Positions 1 to 10,644 of a stretch of DNA of 38,012 bases are shown piece after piece (position 1 is the stretch's first letter; each line of letters opens with the position of its first letter). The notes beneath the pieces were generated by a model. It saw only the letters and a program-made list of their open reading frames with translations. It was not told where the DNA came from and searched no databases. Source of the stretch: Betaproteobacteria bacterium (GTDB lineage: Bacteria > Pseudomonadota > Gammaproteobacteria > Burkholderiales > Ferrovaceae); NCBI GenBank assembly GCA_028868905.1, contig JAGWTQ010000010.1, positions 1 through 38,012 on the forward strand, in the 5' to 3' direction. Both the position numbers and the translations under genes were made by a program.

Positions 1-1
1 C

Positions 2-523
2 AATTGCTCCAACAATTACGGGCCCTACCAGTTTCCCGAAAAACTGATTCCGCTCATGATCCACAACGCCCTCAAAGGCAAGGCACTGCCTGTTTATGGC
101 GACGGGCAGAACGTACGCGACTGGCTCTACGTCACCGATCATTGCAGCGCCATCCGGCGCGTCCTGGAAGCCGGCCGCCCGGGTGAAACCTACAACATCG
201 GCGGCAACAGCGAGCGCACCAACCTGCAGGTGGTGCATGCCCTGTGCGATGCCCTGGATCGTCAAAGCCCTGCAAAAAACGGCTCCTACCGCGAACTGAT
301 CCAGTTCGTGAAAGACCGGCCGGGCCATGACCGGCGCTACGCCATCGACGCCCGCAAAATCCGCCAGGAGCTGGGCTGGACGCCTTCGGAATCTTTTGAA
401 AGTGGCCTGCAGAAAACGGTGGCCTGGTACCTGGCCCACGCCGACTGGACCGAACACGTGGTGAGTGGCGCCTACCGTGAGTGGATCGACAGAAACTACG
501 CACAACGGGTGACCCCATCATGA
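2..523 (+). CDS. rfbB: dTDP-glucose 4,6-dehydratase, C-terminal part (5' truncated by window edge)
   Basis: Frame open from base 2: [20 protein letters not shown]...[16 protein letters not shown]...[15 protein letters not shown], typical RfbB C-terminal half; stop 521-523 overlaps rfbA ATG (ATGA). Confidence 0.95.
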   Translation, partial: NCSNNYGPYQFPEKLIPLMIHNALKGKALPVYGDGQNVRDWLYVTDHCSAIRRVLEAGRPGETYNIGGNSERTNLQVVHALCDALDRQSPAKNGSYRELIQFVKDRPGHDRRYAIDARKIRQELGWTPSESFESGLQKTVAWYLAHADWTEHVVSGAYREWIDRNYAQRVTPS

Positions 524-1398
524 GAAAAGGCCTTATTCTTGCCGGCGGTTCAGGCACCCGCCTCTATCCGGTGACCCAGGTCATCTCCAAGCAGCTGCTG
601 CCGGTGTATGACAAACCCATGATCTACTACCCGCTCAGCACCCTGATGCTGGCCGGCATACGAGACATCCTGGTGATTTCGACGCCCCACGACACGCCCC
701 GCTTCCAGGAGCTGCTGGGGGACGGCAGTCAATGGGGCCTTTCATTGAAATACGCGGTGCAGCCCAGCCCGGACGGGCTGGCCCAGGCGTTTCTCATCGG
801 TCGCGAATTCATCGGCAACGACCCCAGTGCCCTGGTGCTGGGCGACAACATTTTCTACGGGCACGACTTTACCGGCATGCTCGAGCGGGCACAGCAGCGG
901 ACCACCGGCGCCACGGTTTTCGCCTATGCCGTCAACGATCCCGAACGCTACGGCGTGGCGGAATTCGATGCCGAAGGACGGGTTCTGAGCCTGGAGGAAA
1001 AACCCGCCCGCCCGCGCTCCCGCTATGCCGTGACCGGCCTGTATTTCTATGACAACCAGGTGTGTGATCTCGCGGCAGGACTCAAGCCTTCGGCGCGCGG
1101 CGAACTCGAGATCACGGACCTCAACCGCTGCTACCTGGATCGCCAGCAATTGCACGTGGAACGCATGGGGCGCGGTTTTGCCTGGCTCGATACGGGAACG
1201 CACGAATCCCTGCTGGAAGCGGCCCAGTACATCGAAACCGTGGAAAAGCGCCAGGGACTCAAAATCGCCTGTCCGGAAGAGATCGCTTTTCGCATGGGCA
1301 TGATCAGCGCCACCGACCTGGAAGCCCTGGCGGCCCGCATGAAAAATAACGGCTACGGCCAATACCTCTACCGGCTGTTGCAAGAACCCTTGTTCTGA
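520..1398 (+). CDS. rfbA: glucose-1-phosphate thymidylyltransferase
   Basis: [55 protein letters not shown] is the canonical RfbA N-terminus; ATG at 520 inside the ORF listed from 481. Confidence 0.97.
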   Translation: MRKGLILAGGSGTRLYPVTQVISKQLLPVYDKPMIYYPLSTLMLAGIRDILVISTPHDTPRFQELLGDGSQWGLSLKYAVQPSPDGLAQAFLIGREFIGNDPSALVLGDNIFYGHDFTGMLERAQQRTTGATVFAYAVNDPERYGVAEFDAEGRVLSLEEKPARPRSRYAVTGLYFYDNQVCDLAAGLKPSARGELEITDLNRCYLDRQQLHVERMGRGFAWLDTGTHESLLEAAQYIETVEKRQGLKIACPEEIAFRMGMISATDLEALAARMKNNGYGQYLYRLLQEPLF

Positions 1399-1404
1399 CC
1401 GGCC

Positions 1405-2121
1405 TCACAGCAGCGTTTCGACCCGGACGCCAAAGCAGTACCCGGCGCCGCGGATCGAACGGATCAGGATTTCGCCGGGATTGCGGGCGCGCAGCTTGCG
1501 CCGCAGGTTTGACACCATCATGTCCACCGAACGGTTGAGGGCGTGCCAGGGACGGCCGCAAACCAGGCTGGCCAGCGTTTCCCGCGCCACCACGCGGTTG
1601 CTGCTTTCCACCAGGCATAACAGCAGCTCGAATTCGCGCCCCGTCAGCGGCACCGGCCCCTGATCGAGCCAGTACAGCGTGCGCCGTCGCTTGTCGAGGG
1701 TAAAGCCGCAGAACTGGTACAGCACCCCTTCCGGCTTCTCGAGACTGGCTTGTACGCGTTGCACCAGCCGATGGGCACGGACGCCCAGCTCTTTCGCATC
1801 AAACGGCTTGGGCAGGTAGTCGTCCGCGCCCACCTGGTAACCGATGATGCGCTCGGCCACCGTGTTGGTCGCACTCATCAGCATGATGCCCAGCTGGGGC
1901 TGGGATTCCCGCGCATGCCGCACGAAATCAAGTCCGTTGCCCCCGCCACCGTGGGCAAGGTCCACCAGGGCTAGCCTGAAGCGGAATTGCTTGAGCAGCG
2001 TCTGGGCTTCTGCCGGGGCCGTACAATGAATGAGTTCAAGCCCTTCAAGAAAGCCCAGCGCTTTCCGGATCCGGGACGCTTCCCGGAAATCGCTTTCCAG
2101 CATCAGCACGAAAGAGGACAT
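1405..2121 (-). CDS. orphan OmpR-family response regulator (receiver plus winged-helix DNA-binding domain)
   Basis: Internal ATG gives MSSFVLMLESDFREAS...; receiver residues D (LALVDLAHGG), S (LMSAT), K (DDYLPKPF); C-terminal LTGREFELLLCLVE...VDMMVSNLRRKLR...IRGAGYCF winged helix. Confidence 0.88.
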   Translation of the reverse strand: MSSFVLMLESDFREASRIRKALGFLEGLELIHCTAPAEAQTLLKQFRFRLALVDLAHGGGGNGLDFVRHARESQPQLGIMLMSATNTVAERIIGYQVGADDYLPKPFDAKELGVRAHRLVQRVQASLEKPEGVLYQFCGFTLDKRRRTLYWLDQGPVPLTGREFELLLCLVESSNRVVARETLASLVCGRPWHALNRSVDMMVSNLRRKLRARNPGEILIRSIRGAGYCFGVRVETLL

Positions 2122-2196
2122 CGCTTCAACCCCCGCTAGACAGGTTTGTTCGCGTTCATGTTCGACGCGGGGGATGTTACAAGATGTAAATTTGTG

Positions 2197-2223
2197 GTTG
2201 CGTGTTGTTTTGTGAAGTTTTGT
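2197..2223. promoter_or_regulatory. candidate tandem response-regulator operator: three 7-mers at 10-bp period
   Basis: GTTGCGT-gtt-GTTTTGT-gaa-GTTTTGT at 2197-2203, 2207-2213 and 2217-2223, in the RR/nadB divergent intergenic region. Confidence 0.5.
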
Positions 2224-2244
2224 CATGGGACAGGACACATGACA
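2221..2244. promoter_or_regulatory. inverted repeat TGTCATG-N10-CATGACA in RR/nadB intergenic region
   Basis: Perfect 7-bp arms at 2221-2227 and 2238-2244; spacer is GGACAGGACA. Confidence 0.45.
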
Positions 2245-2290
2245 GGCTTGTGAAGGGGCGCGGCTCAACGCATACTGATGCCCTGTTGAA

Positions 2291-3895
2291 TTGACACTGT
2301 TGCGGAGCGTTTTTCTGAAAACTTTCGACGTGGTCATTGTTGGCAGCGGGTTGGCTGGGGCCACGGCTGCGCTGCTCCTGGCCGATCATGCCCGGGTTGC
2401 CGTTTTGACAAAGCGCTCTCTCGAAGACGGAGCCAGCGGCTGGGCCCAGGGCGGCATCGCCGCGGTGGTGGGTGAAGACGACAGCTTTGCTTCCCATGTG
2501 GAAGACACGCTCACGGCCGGCGCCGGACTGTGTGATCCTGAAGCCACCCGCTACATCGTGGAACATGCCCCGACTGCCATCGAATGGCTGCGCGAGCAGG
2601 GCGTGCCGTTCACTTCGGAACAGGGCCACCTGCACCTCACCCGGGAAGGCGGGCACAGCCACCGGCGCATCGTGCATGCGGCCGACGCCACCGGCGCCGC
2701 GGTGCAAAACCAGCTGTACCCCAAGCTCAAGGCGCATCCCAACATCACCCTGTTCGATCACTACATGCTGGTGGACCTCATCACCACCGGCAAGCTCAAG
2801 CAGATGGGACGACGCTGCCTGGGGCTCTACGCCCTCAACGAACTCACCGGAGAAGTGGAAACCTTCTCGGCTGCCCACACCATCCTCGCCACGGGAGGGG
2901 CCGGCAAGGTGTACCTGTACACCACCAACCCCGACACGGCGACCGGCGACGGCATTGCCTCTGCCTGGCGTGCCGGTTGCCGCATCGGCAACATGGAATT
3001 CATCCAGTTTCACCCCACCTGCCTCTACCACCCCCATGCCAAGTCCTTCCTGATTTCCGAAGCGGTGCGTGGCGAAGGGGGACTGCTGCGGCTTCCGGAC
3101 GGCACCCGCTTCATGCCCCAGCATGACGCACGCGCCGAACTGGCGCCGCGCGACATCGTGGCCCGGGCCATCGACTTTGAAATGAAGCGGCATGGCGTCG
3201 ACTGCGTCTACCTGGACATCACCCACAAGGGGGAAGCGTTCGTGCGCGAACATTTCCCCACCATTTACGCGCGCTGCCTGGAACTGGGCATCGACATGGC
3301 GCGCGATCCCATTCCGGTGGTTCCCGCTGCCCATTACACCTGCGGCGGCATCGTGACCGACCTGCAGGGCCATACCGACCTGGGACAGCTCTATGCCGTG
3401 GGAGAAACCGCCTACACCGGATTGCATGGGGCCAATCGCCTGGCCAGCAACTCGCTGCTGGAATGCGTCGTGATGGCCACGGCGGCCAGCCGCCATATCC
3501 TCGAACACCCAGCCACCGCCGTCTCCCAGTTGCCGGCCTGGGACGCAAGCCAGGTGACCGATCCCGACGAGGAAGTGGTCATTTCACATAACTGGGACGA
3601 ATTGCGACGTTTCATGTGGGACTACGTGGGGATTGTGCGCACCGACAAGCGCCTGGAGCGGGCAGCCCATCGCCTGCGACTCCTGTCGGAGGAAATACGC
3701 GAGTTCTATGCCAATTTCCATGTAAGCCGCGACCTGCTGGAGTTGCGCAACCTGGTGGCCGTGTCCGATCTCATCGTGCGCTCGGCCCAGTCGCGCCACG
3801 AAAGCCGCGGATTGCATTACAGTCGGGACTACCCCCACATGCTGGACAAAGCCCTTCCCACCATCTGCCCCGGCCTGGATAGCATCGCCGGCTAG
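2291..3895 (+). CDS. nadB: L-aspartate oxidase
   Basis: FDVVIVGSGLAGATAALLLADHARVAVLTKR...GASGWAQGGIAAVVGEDDS...HYTCGGIVTDLQGHTDLGQLYAVGETAYTGLHGANRLASNSLLECVV; putative TTG start. Confidence 0.95.
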   Translation: MTLLRSVFLKTFDVVIVGSGLAGATAALLLADHARVAVLTKRSLEDGASGWAQGGIAAVVGEDDSFASHVEDTLTAGAGLCDPEATRYIVEHAPTAIEWLREQGVPFTSEQGHLHLTREGGHSHRRIVHAADATGAAVQNQLYPKLKAHPNITLFDHYMLVDLITTGKLKQMGRRCLGLYALNELTGEVETFSAAHTILATGGAGKVYLYTTNPDTATGDGIASAWRAGCRIGNMEFIQFHPTCLYHPHAKSFLISEAVRGEGGLLRLPDGTRFMPQHDARAELAPRDIVARAIDFEMKRHGVDCVYLDITHKGEAFVREHFPTIYARCLELGIDMARDPIPVVPAAHYTCGGIVTDLQGHTDLGQLYAVGETAYTGLHGANRLASNSLLECVVMATAASRHILEHPATAVSQLPAWDASQVTDPDEEVVISHNWDELRRFMWDYVGIVRTDKRLERAAHRLRLLSEEIREFYANFHVSRDLLELRNLVAVSDLIVRSAQSRHESRGLHYSRDYPHMLDKALPTICPGLDSIAG

Positions 3896-3958
3896 CCCCC
3901 TCCCGTGCCGGTCCGGCAAGGATGGGCGCATGACTTGTTACGCTTGATAAAAAAGGGA

Positions 3959-3989
3959 TACCGTATCATGCGGTATGTTATGAACATAC
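3959..3989. promoter_or_regulatory. two abutting dyads immediately upstream of the P-type ATPase start
   Basis: TACCG-TATCATG-CGGTA (3959-3975) and GTATGTT-ATG-AACATAC (3973-3989). Confidence 0.45.
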
Positions 3990-3992
3990 TTC

Positions 3993-6455
3993 ATGGCCGG
4001 GATGAACATGCCTGAAAGCCCTCAAGCAACTCCTTCCCTCGAGCAAACCCTGGCCACCCTGCAAGCGGATCCGGAACACGGCCTGTCGGGCAAGGAAGCC
4101 CAGGCCCGCATCGCACGCGATGGCCCCAACGCCATCCCTGAAAAACCGCGCCATCCACTGCGCCGTTTCCTGGGAAAGTTCTGGAACCTTTCGGCCTGGA
4201 TGATCGAGCTGATCGCCCTGCTCTCCTTTCTCATCCACAAGAACCTCGACATGGCGATCGCGCTGGTGCTGCTGGTTGTAAATGCAGTGCTGAGTTTTGT
4301 GCAGGAACAAAAGGCCAACCGCGCCGTGGATGCCCTGCGTCAGCGCCTGCAGGTGATGGCCCGGGTGCTGCGAGACGGCACCTGGAGCACACGGCCGGCG
4401 CAAGAGGTGGTGGTGGGCGACATCCTGAGAATACGGGCCGGCGATTTCGTGCCTGCAGACCTGCAGGTGGTGGATGGCCTGCTTCAGGTGGATGAGTCCG
4501 CCCTGACAGGGGAATCGCACGACGTCGAAAAACCGCAGGGCGCCCTCCTCTACTCCGGCTCCGTGGTTCGGCTGGGAGAAGCCACCGCGGTGGCAACGGC
4601 CACGGGGGCGCGCACCTGGTTCGGAAAAACCGCGCAACTGGTGGAAACAGCCCATCCCCAGCTGCATGTGGAGCATGTCATTTCCATGGTGGTGCGGGGG
4701 CTGGTGGTGCTCGTGGCCGTGCTGCTGTCCCTGGCGCTGGCCGTGGCGGTTTACCAGCACCAGCCGTTGCTGCACCTGCTTCCGGTGGCACTGGCGGTGC
4801 TGATGAACGCCATTCCGGTGGCACTGCCCGTGATGTTCACCGTCAGCATGGCCCTGGGTTCCCTCGAACTCACGCGCCAGGGAGTGCTCATCACCCAGCT
4901 CAGCGCCATTGAGGATGCCGCCACCCTGGATTTGCTGTGCGCGGACAAGACAGGCACCCTCACCGCCAACCGCCTCTCGGTGAGCGAGCTGTATCCGCTC
5001 GCGTCCTGGAGCGAAACGGACATGCTGCGCACGGCACTGTGGGCCTCAAACCCGGCCAACGCCGATCCCATCGACCAGGCCTTCCTGCTTGCGGCTCAGG
5101 AGCGATCAATTGCGCTGCCGGCCGCACAGCGGCTGTCCTTCGAGCCGTTCTCCGCCAGCACGCGACGAACGGAAGCCGTGCTGGCTGTGAACGGGCAGCA
5201 CGTGCGCTGCGTCAAGGGCGCCTTGCGCACCGTGGGCGCGGCCGCCGGGCTGGACGAAGCCGCCCTGGCAAGCCTGGAGAGCGAAGCGGATGCACGTGCC
5301 GCCCACGGGTGGCGAGCGCTGGCAGTGGCCTGCGCCGAAGGAGATGGCCCGTTGCGCCTGCAGGGGCTCGCGTTTCTGCAGGACAGTCCGCGCCCGGATT
5401 CTGCCCGCCTGATTGCCCAGCTGCAGCAGCTGGGCGTGCAGGTCAAGATGCTGACCGGCGACGCCCTGCCGGCTGCGACGGAAGTGGCACGCACGCTGGG
5501 CCTGGGCAACGTGGTGCGTGCTCCGGCCCTGCGCGAGGCGTTTTCCCGCAGCGCCGGTGAAGGCACGGCCCTGGCGCTTTCGGCGGGGGGATTTGCAGAA
5601 GTGTTTCCGGAAGACAAGTTCCTGGTGGTGCAGCGCCTGCAGGCGGCCGGCCACATCGTGGGCATGACGGGCGACGGCGTCAACGACGCGCCGGCCCTGC
5701 GCCAGGCGGAAGTGGGCATTGCCGTGAGCAATGCCACCGACGTGGCCAAGGGGGCTGCCAGCGCCGTGCTGACGGCAGAGGGATTGACCAACATCGTGAG
5801 CATGATTCGCGTGGGCAGAGCCATTTACCAGCGCATCCTCACGTGGATTCTCTACAAGGTGAGCCAGACGCTGCTCAAGGCCGGATTCGTGGTGCTTTCG
5901 TTTTTGTTTCTCGGAAAATTCGCCATTTCCCTGCTGGGCATCGTCATGCTGGTGTTCATGAACGACTTCATGATGATTTCCCTGGCCACCGACCGGGTGC
6001 GCACGTCGCCGCGCCCCGAAACCTGGAACATCGGGCCGCAGATGCGCGTGGCCGCCCTGATGGGCGCCCTCATGCTGGTGGAAGCCCTGGGGCTTCTGGC
6101 CCTGGGCTGGGCTCGTTGGGGGTTGAGTCAGGAAGGCGGGCCGCTGCTGACCTACGGTTTCGAAATCCTGGCCGCCTTCGCCCTCTTTGCGGTGCTCTCC
6201 CTGCGGGAGCGCACGGCGTTCTGGAACTCGCGTCCCAGCAGAGTGCTGCTGTTGGCACTGGCCGGGGACTCGCTGCTTGCCGTGGTCATCGGTCTGACGG
6301 GGCTGGCGGAAATGAGCCCCTTGCCGCTGTGGGAAATCGCGTCGCTCTACGGAGGAGCCGCTTTCCTGACCCTGGGCCCCAACGACTGGATCAAGGCGCG
6401 CCTGATGAAGCGCGCCCTGGCCTCAGGCAGCTCCGACGTGGGGCACGATGCCTGA
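3993..6455 (+). CDS. plasma-membrane-type proton-translocating P-type ATPase (P3A-like)
   Basis: [35 protein letters not shown] motifs; compact 820 aa; N-terminal [22 protein letters not shown]...[17 protein letters not shown] typical of P3A. Start may be 3993, 4002 or 4008. Confidence 0.88.
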   Translation: MAGMNMPESPQATPSLEQTLATLQADPEHGLSGKEAQARIARDGPNAIPEKPRHPLRRFLGKFWNLSAWMIELIALLSFLIHKNLDMAIALVLLVVNAVLSFVQEQKANRAVDALRQRLQVMARVLRDGTWSTRPAQEVVVGDILRIRAGDFVPADLQVVDGLLQVDESALTGESHDVEKPQGALLYSGSVVRLGEATAVATATGARTWFGKTAQLVETAHPQLHVEHVISMVVRGLVVLVAVLLSLALAVAVYQHQPLLHLLPVALAVLMNAIPVALPVMFTVSMALGSLELTRQGVLITQLSAIEDAATLDLLCADKTGTLTANRLSVSELYPLASWSETDMLRTALWASNPANADPIDQAFLLAAQERSIALPAAQRLSFEPFSASTRRTEAVLAVNGQHVRCVKGALRTVGAAAGLDEAALASLESEADARAAHGWRALAVACAEGDGPLRLQGLAFLQDSPRPDSARLIAQLQQLGVQVKMLTGDALPAATEVARTLGLGNVVRAPALREAFSRSAGEGTALALSAGGFAEVFPEDKFLVVQRLQAAGHIVGMTGDGVNDAPALRQAEVGIAVSNATDVAKGAASAVLTAEGLTNIVSMIRVGRAIYQRILTWILYKVSQTLLKAGFVVLSFLFLGKFAISLLGIVMLVFMNDFMMISLATDRVRTSPRPETWNIGPQMRVAALMGALMLVEALGLLALGWARWGLSQEGGPLLTYGFEILAAFALFAVLSLRERTAFWNSRPSRVLLLALAGDSLLAVVIGLTGLAEMSPLPLWEIASLYGGAAFLTLGPNDWIKARLMKRALASGSSDVGHDA

Positions 6456-7514
6456 CGCGCCAGCCCGTGCAGCCGTGAAATCGAGCATGCGCTGGATCGG
6501 AACTTTGGCACGTTCGGCCAACTGCGCCGACACTTCAATGCGGTTGGTGCCGGATTCGAGGGCGGCATAAAGGTTTTCCAGACCGTTCATGGCCATCCAG
6601 GGACAATGGGCGCAACTGCGGCAGGTGGCGCTGCGCCCTGCCGTGGGAGCTTCCAGAAAAACCTTGTCCGGATTGTTGCGACGCAGCTTGTGCATCATCC
6701 CGTTGTCGGTGGCCACGATGAACACCTTGGCCGGCAACGTGGCTGCTGCCTTGAGAATGGCCGAAGTGGAACCCACGGCATCCGCCATGGCAATCACGTC
6801 CGCCGGAGATTCGGGGTGAACCAGCACCTTGGCTTCAGGGTACTGGCGTTTCATTTCAGCGAGTTCGAGCGCCTTGAATTCGTCGTGCACCACGCAGGAG
6901 CCCCGCCACAGCACCATGTCCGCTCCGGTTTGCATCTGCACGTATTCGCCCAGATGCTTGTCCGGCGCCCACAGGATCTTCTTACCCTGTTCGTGCAGGT
7001 GGCGCACGATGTCCACCGCGCAGCTTGACGTGACCACCCAGTCCGAGCGGGCTTTCACGGCCGCGCTGGTGTTGGCATAGACCACCACCGTGCGGTCCGG
7101 ATGCTGGTCGCAAAAAGCGGAAAAAGCATCCACCGGACATCCCAGATCGAGGGAACAGTTGGCTTCCAGTTCCGGCATCAGGACGGTTTTTTCATTGGAC
7201 AGGATCTTGGCGGTTTCGCCCATGAAACGCACGCCCGCCACCACCAGTGTGGTGGCCGCATGCTGCTTGCCAAAACGCGCCATTTCCAGGGAGTCGGCCA
7301 CCAGCCCGCCGGTTTCTTCTGCCAGGTCCTGCAGGTCGGGATGCACGTAGTAATGCGACACCAGAACGGCGTTGTGGCGCTTGAGCGAAGCGCGGATCAG
7401 CGCCTTGAGCTCGGCACGCCGTTCCGGGGTGGGCTCATCGGGAATATTGGCCCAGGCATGCCGGGTATCGCACGTGGCCGGTCTCTCATAAATAACATCA
7501 ACTATCTTGTTCAT
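6423..7514 (-). CDS. nadA: quinolinate synthase
   Basis: [77 protein letters not shown] (Fe-S ligand region). Confidence 0.96.
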   Translation of the reverse strand: MNKIVDVIYERPATCDTRHAWANIPDEPTPERRAELKALIRASLKRHNAVLVSHYYVHPDLQDLAEETGGLVADSLEMARFGKQHAATTLVVAGVRFMGETAKILSNEKTVLMPELEANCSLDLGCPVDAFSAFCDQHPDRTVVVYANTSAAVKARSDWVVTSSCAVDIVRHLHEQGKKILWAPDKHLGEYVQMQTGADMVLWRGSCVVHDEFKALELAEMKRQYPEAKVLVHPESPADVIAMADAVGSTSAILKAAATLPAKVFIVATDNGMMHKLRRNNPDKVFLEAPTAGRSATCRSCAHCPWMAMNGLENLYAALESGTNRIEVSAQLAERAKVPIQRMLDFTAARAGASGIVPHVGAA

Positions 7515-8364
7515 TTATTTGAAATCTCATAGAAAAATCGACGGCTTTAATGTCTTTTGTCAAACCGCCGACTGAAATGCGATCCACTCCGGTGGCGGCG
7601 ATGGCGCGAACCGTTTCCAGGGTTACCCCTCCCGAAGCTTCCAGCGACGCACGGCCTGCCGTGCGCCGAACAGCTTCATGTTGCTGCGCACGCGCCATGT
7701 TGTCCAGCAGGATCATGGGAGCACCGGCAGCGAGCGCTTGGTCCAGCTCATCAAGCGTTTCCACTTCCACCTGAACAAACACGCCGGCAGGCGCCGCCTG
7801 CAACGCTGCGGCCACGGCCTGGCGAATTCCTCCGGCCGCCGCCACATGGTTTTCCTTGATGAGAATGCCGTCGAACAGGCCGATGCGGTGGTTGGTGCCG
7901 CCGCCCACCCGTACCGCGTATTTTTCAGCCAGGCGAAGCCCGGGAAGGGTTTTGCGCGTGTCCACGATCCGGGCCCTGGTGCCCGCCACGGCATCCACAA
8001 ACTGGCGCGTGTGCGTGGCCACGCCCGACAGGGTCTGCAGGAAATTGAGGGCGGTGCGTTCGGCGGTGAGCAACGCGCGGGCCGGCCCCCAGACCGTGAC
8101 CACAGGCTGGCCTGCAGAAAGCTGCGCGCCTTCACAAGCGTGCCATTCCACTTGCACGCGCCCATCCACCAGCCGAAAGGCGGCTTCAAACCAGGCCTGG
8201 CCGCACAGGACTGCGTTTTCACGGACGATCACCTGAGCCCGGGCTTCAAGCGACTGCGGAATGAGCTCAGCCGTGCGGTCCCCGCTCCCGACGTCCTCAT
8301 CCAGGGCGTTTTGCACCTGCGCTTCCAGATTTGTAATAAACCCTGAATGAAAGTCGTGATTCAT
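7498..8364 (-). CDS. nadC: nicotinate-nucleotide diphosphorylase (carboxylating)
   Basis: [76 protein letters not shown]; overlaps the nadA start by 17 bp. Confidence 0.96.
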   Translation of the reverse strand: MNHDFHSGFITNLEAQVQNALDEDVGSGDRTAELIPQSLEARAQVIVRENAVLCGQAWFEAAFRLVDGRVQVEWHACEGAQLSAGQPVVTVWGPARALLTAERTALNFLQTLSGVATHTRQFVDAVAGTRARIVDTRKTLPGLRLAEKYAVRVGGGTNHRIGLFDGILIKENHVAAAGGIRQAVAAALQAAPAGVFVQVEVETLDELDQALAAGAPMILLDNMARAQQHEAVRRTAGRASLEASGGVTLETVRAIAATGVDRISVGGLTKDIKAVDFSMRFQINEQDS

Positions 8365-8511
8365 ATAAACTTTGTCTTATTGAAGTTGTCGGAGTTCCTG
8401 ACTATCATTGCGCGTTGTTGCACCGCAATGGCGGTGGCACAGTAGGGCGCATTTGCGTAAACTGACGGACCTTGAGCCGTAACCTGAAGAACTGACCTGG
8501 AAAGAAAGCCC

Positions 8512-8892
8512 ATGCAACGGACCATGCTTCAAGCCAAACTCCATCGCGTCACTGTCACCCAATCCGAACTGGGTTACGAAGGCTCCTGCGCCATCGACGA
8601 AGACCTGCTGGATGCCGCGGGCATTCTGGAGTACCAGCAGATCGACATCTACAACGTCAACAACGGCGACCGCTTCACCACCTATGCCATCCGCGGCCAG
8701 CGCGGCTCCGGCATGATTTCCGTCAATGGCGCCGCCGCCCGCAAGGCGCAGGTGGGCGACATCCTCATCATTGCCGCTTACGCCACCCTGGGCGAGACCG
8801 AACTGGAATCCTTCCAGCCGCGCCTGATTTACGTGGACGGCCAGAACCGCATCCGCCGCCAGGGTTTCAAAATCCCCCTGCAATCCGTTTAA
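8512..8892 (+). CDS. panD: aspartate 1-decarboxylase (pyruvoyl enzyme precursor)
   Basis: [34 protein letters not shown] with the G-S self-cleavage site; [33 protein letters not shown]. Confidence 0.96.
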   Translation: MQRTMLQAKLHRVTVTQSELGYEGSCAIDEDLLDAAGILEYQQIDIYNVNNGDRFTTYAIRGQRGSGMISVNGAAARKAQVGDILIIAAYATLGETELESFQPRLIYVDGQNRIRRQGFKIPLQSV

Positions 8893-8900
8893 GCCGCAGC

Positions 8901-9833
8901 CTAAAGCGCTGCAGTCAGCTGGGGCACGATCTCGTTGAGATCCCCCACCAGTCCATAGTCCGCCACGGAAAAGATCGGCGCATCGGGGTCCTTGTTGATG
9001 GCCACGATCACACGCGAGGACTTCATGCCTGCCAGATGCTGGATGGCGCCCGAAATGCCCACGGCGATGTAAAGATCGGGAGCCACCACCTTGCCGGTCT
9101 GGCCCACCTGATAGTCATTGGGCACGTAGCCCGAATCCACGGCCGCGCGGGAGGCTCCCAGGGCGGCATTGAGCTTGTCCGCCAGGGGTTCGAGCAGCGC
9201 CTTGAAGCGCTCGCCGCTTCCCAGCCCGCGTCCACCCGAAACCACCACCCGTGCCGATTCGAGTTCGGGACGCTCGGACTGGCTGAGCGACAGGGCCTTG
9301 CGGCTTGACAGCCCGCTTCCGGGTTCGGCACCCAGGCGTTCAAGAGGGGCCGGCGCGCCCTCCCCGGCTGCGGCATCGAAAGCCGTGGGACGCACGGTGA
9401 CGACCTTCACCGGGTCGGTACTGCGGTAAGTGGCCCAGACGCTGCCGGCATAAATGGGGCGCGTGAACGTATCGGGGGCATCGACCCGCACGATGTCTGA
9501 AACTTGTGCCACATCGAGTTGAGCCGCGGCACGAGGTGCCCAGTTTTTGCCAAACGCGCTGGCAGCCGCCAGCACGTGCGAATAGTCGCGTGCGATCCGC
9601 GTGACCAGCAAGGCCAGGTTTTCTGCGCCCCCGTCTGCCAGCGAGGGGTCTTCGGCCCAGCGCACGCAAGCCACGCCCGGCAGCGTGCGCGCCGCTTCGG
9701 CTGCGGCTTCGCAGCCGCTTCCGGCTATCAGCACATGAATTTCGCCCCCAATGGCTTGGGCTGCCGTCAGCACGTGCCGTACGGAAGCCTTGAGGCTGTG
9801 GTTGTCGTGTTCAGCGACGACGAGCAGGGTCAT
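8901..9833 (-). CDS. etfA: electron transfer flavoprotein alpha subunit
   Basis: [111 protein letters not shown]. Confidence 0.96.
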   Translation of the reverse strand: MTLLVVAEHDNHSLKASVRHVLTAAQAIGGEIHVLIAGSGCEAAAEAARTLPGVACVRWAEDPSLADGGAENLALLVTRIARDYSHVLAAASAFGKNWAPRAAAQLDVAQVSDIVRVDAPDTFTRPIYAGSVWATYRSTDPVKVVTVRPTAFDAAAGEGAPAPLERLGAEPGSGLSSRKALSLSQSERPELESARVVVSGGRGLGSGERFKALLEPLADKLNAALGASRAAVDSGYVPNDYQVGQTGKVVAPDLYIAVGISGAIQHLAGMKSSRVIVAINKDPDAPIFSVADYGLVGDLNEIVPQLTAAL

Positions 9834-9842
9834 ATCCGTTCC

Positions 9843-10595
9843 TCAAATCACTTTGGCTTCGTTTTTCAGTTTGCCCACCAGTTCCGCCACATCCGACACG
9901 CGGATGCCGCCCTGACGTTGGGGCGGCTCGAACACCTGCACCAGGTTCAGGTGCGGTGTCGTATCTACTTCCAGTTCTGCCGGCGTGAGCGTATCCAGCG
10001 GCTTCTTTTTGGCTTTCATGATGTTGGGCAGGGTGGCATAGCGCGGTTCGTTCAGGCGCAGGTCCGTCGTGATGACGGCCGGCAGCCGGATCGACAGAGT
10101 TTCGAGTCCACCGTCGATTTCTCGCGTGACCAGGGCTTCGGAAGCCCCCTGCAGCTCGATGCGGGAAGCAAAAGTGGCCTGGGCCCAGCCCATGAGGGCG
10201 GACAGCATCTGGCCGGTCTGGTTGGCGTCGTCGTCGATGGCCTGCTTGCCGCACAGCACCAGGCCAGGCTGTTCGCGCAGCGTCACTGCGCGCAGCAATT
10301 TGGCCACGGCGAGCGGCTCCAGTTCGCCCTCGCATTGCACCAGAACAGCACGGTCGGCACCCAGGGCCAGCGCCGTGCGCAAGGTTTCCTGGCTGGCGGC
10401 CGGACCGCAGGAAACCGCCACGATTTCCGTCGCCTGGCCGGCTTCCTTCAGGCGAAGGGCGGCTTCCATGGCGATTTCGTCGAAAGGGTTCATGGACATC
10501 TTGAGACCGGCCAATTCCACGCCAGTGCCGTCGGCCTTCGGGCGTGCCTTGATGTTGTAATCAAGCACGCGTTTGACGGGGACGAGTATTTTCAT
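9843..10595 (-). CDS. etfB: electron transfer flavoprotein beta subunit
   Basis: [53 protein letters not shown]...[26 protein letters not shown]; internal ATG at 10595. Confidence 0.95.
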   Translation of the reverse strand: MKILVPVKRVLDYNIKARPKADGTGVELAGLKMSMNPFDEIAMEAALRLKEAGQATEIVAVSCGPAASQETLRTALALGADRAVLVQCEGELEPLAVAKLLRAVTLREQPGLVLCGKQAIDDDANQTGQMLSALMGWAQATFASRIELQGASEALVTREIDGGLETLSIRLPAVITTDLRLNEPRYATLPNIMKAKKKPLDTLTPAELEVDTTPHLNLVQVFEPPQRQGGIRVSDVAELVGKLKNEAKVI

Positions 10596-10644
10596 GCTGC
10601 TGATTTCCTCTCGGGAGTCGCTCAATGCAAAGTGAAACCTGTAA

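Noticed and set aside
2177-3508. 443-codon ORF antisense to nadB
   Set aside because: Shadow ORF produced by third-position GC bias of nadB.
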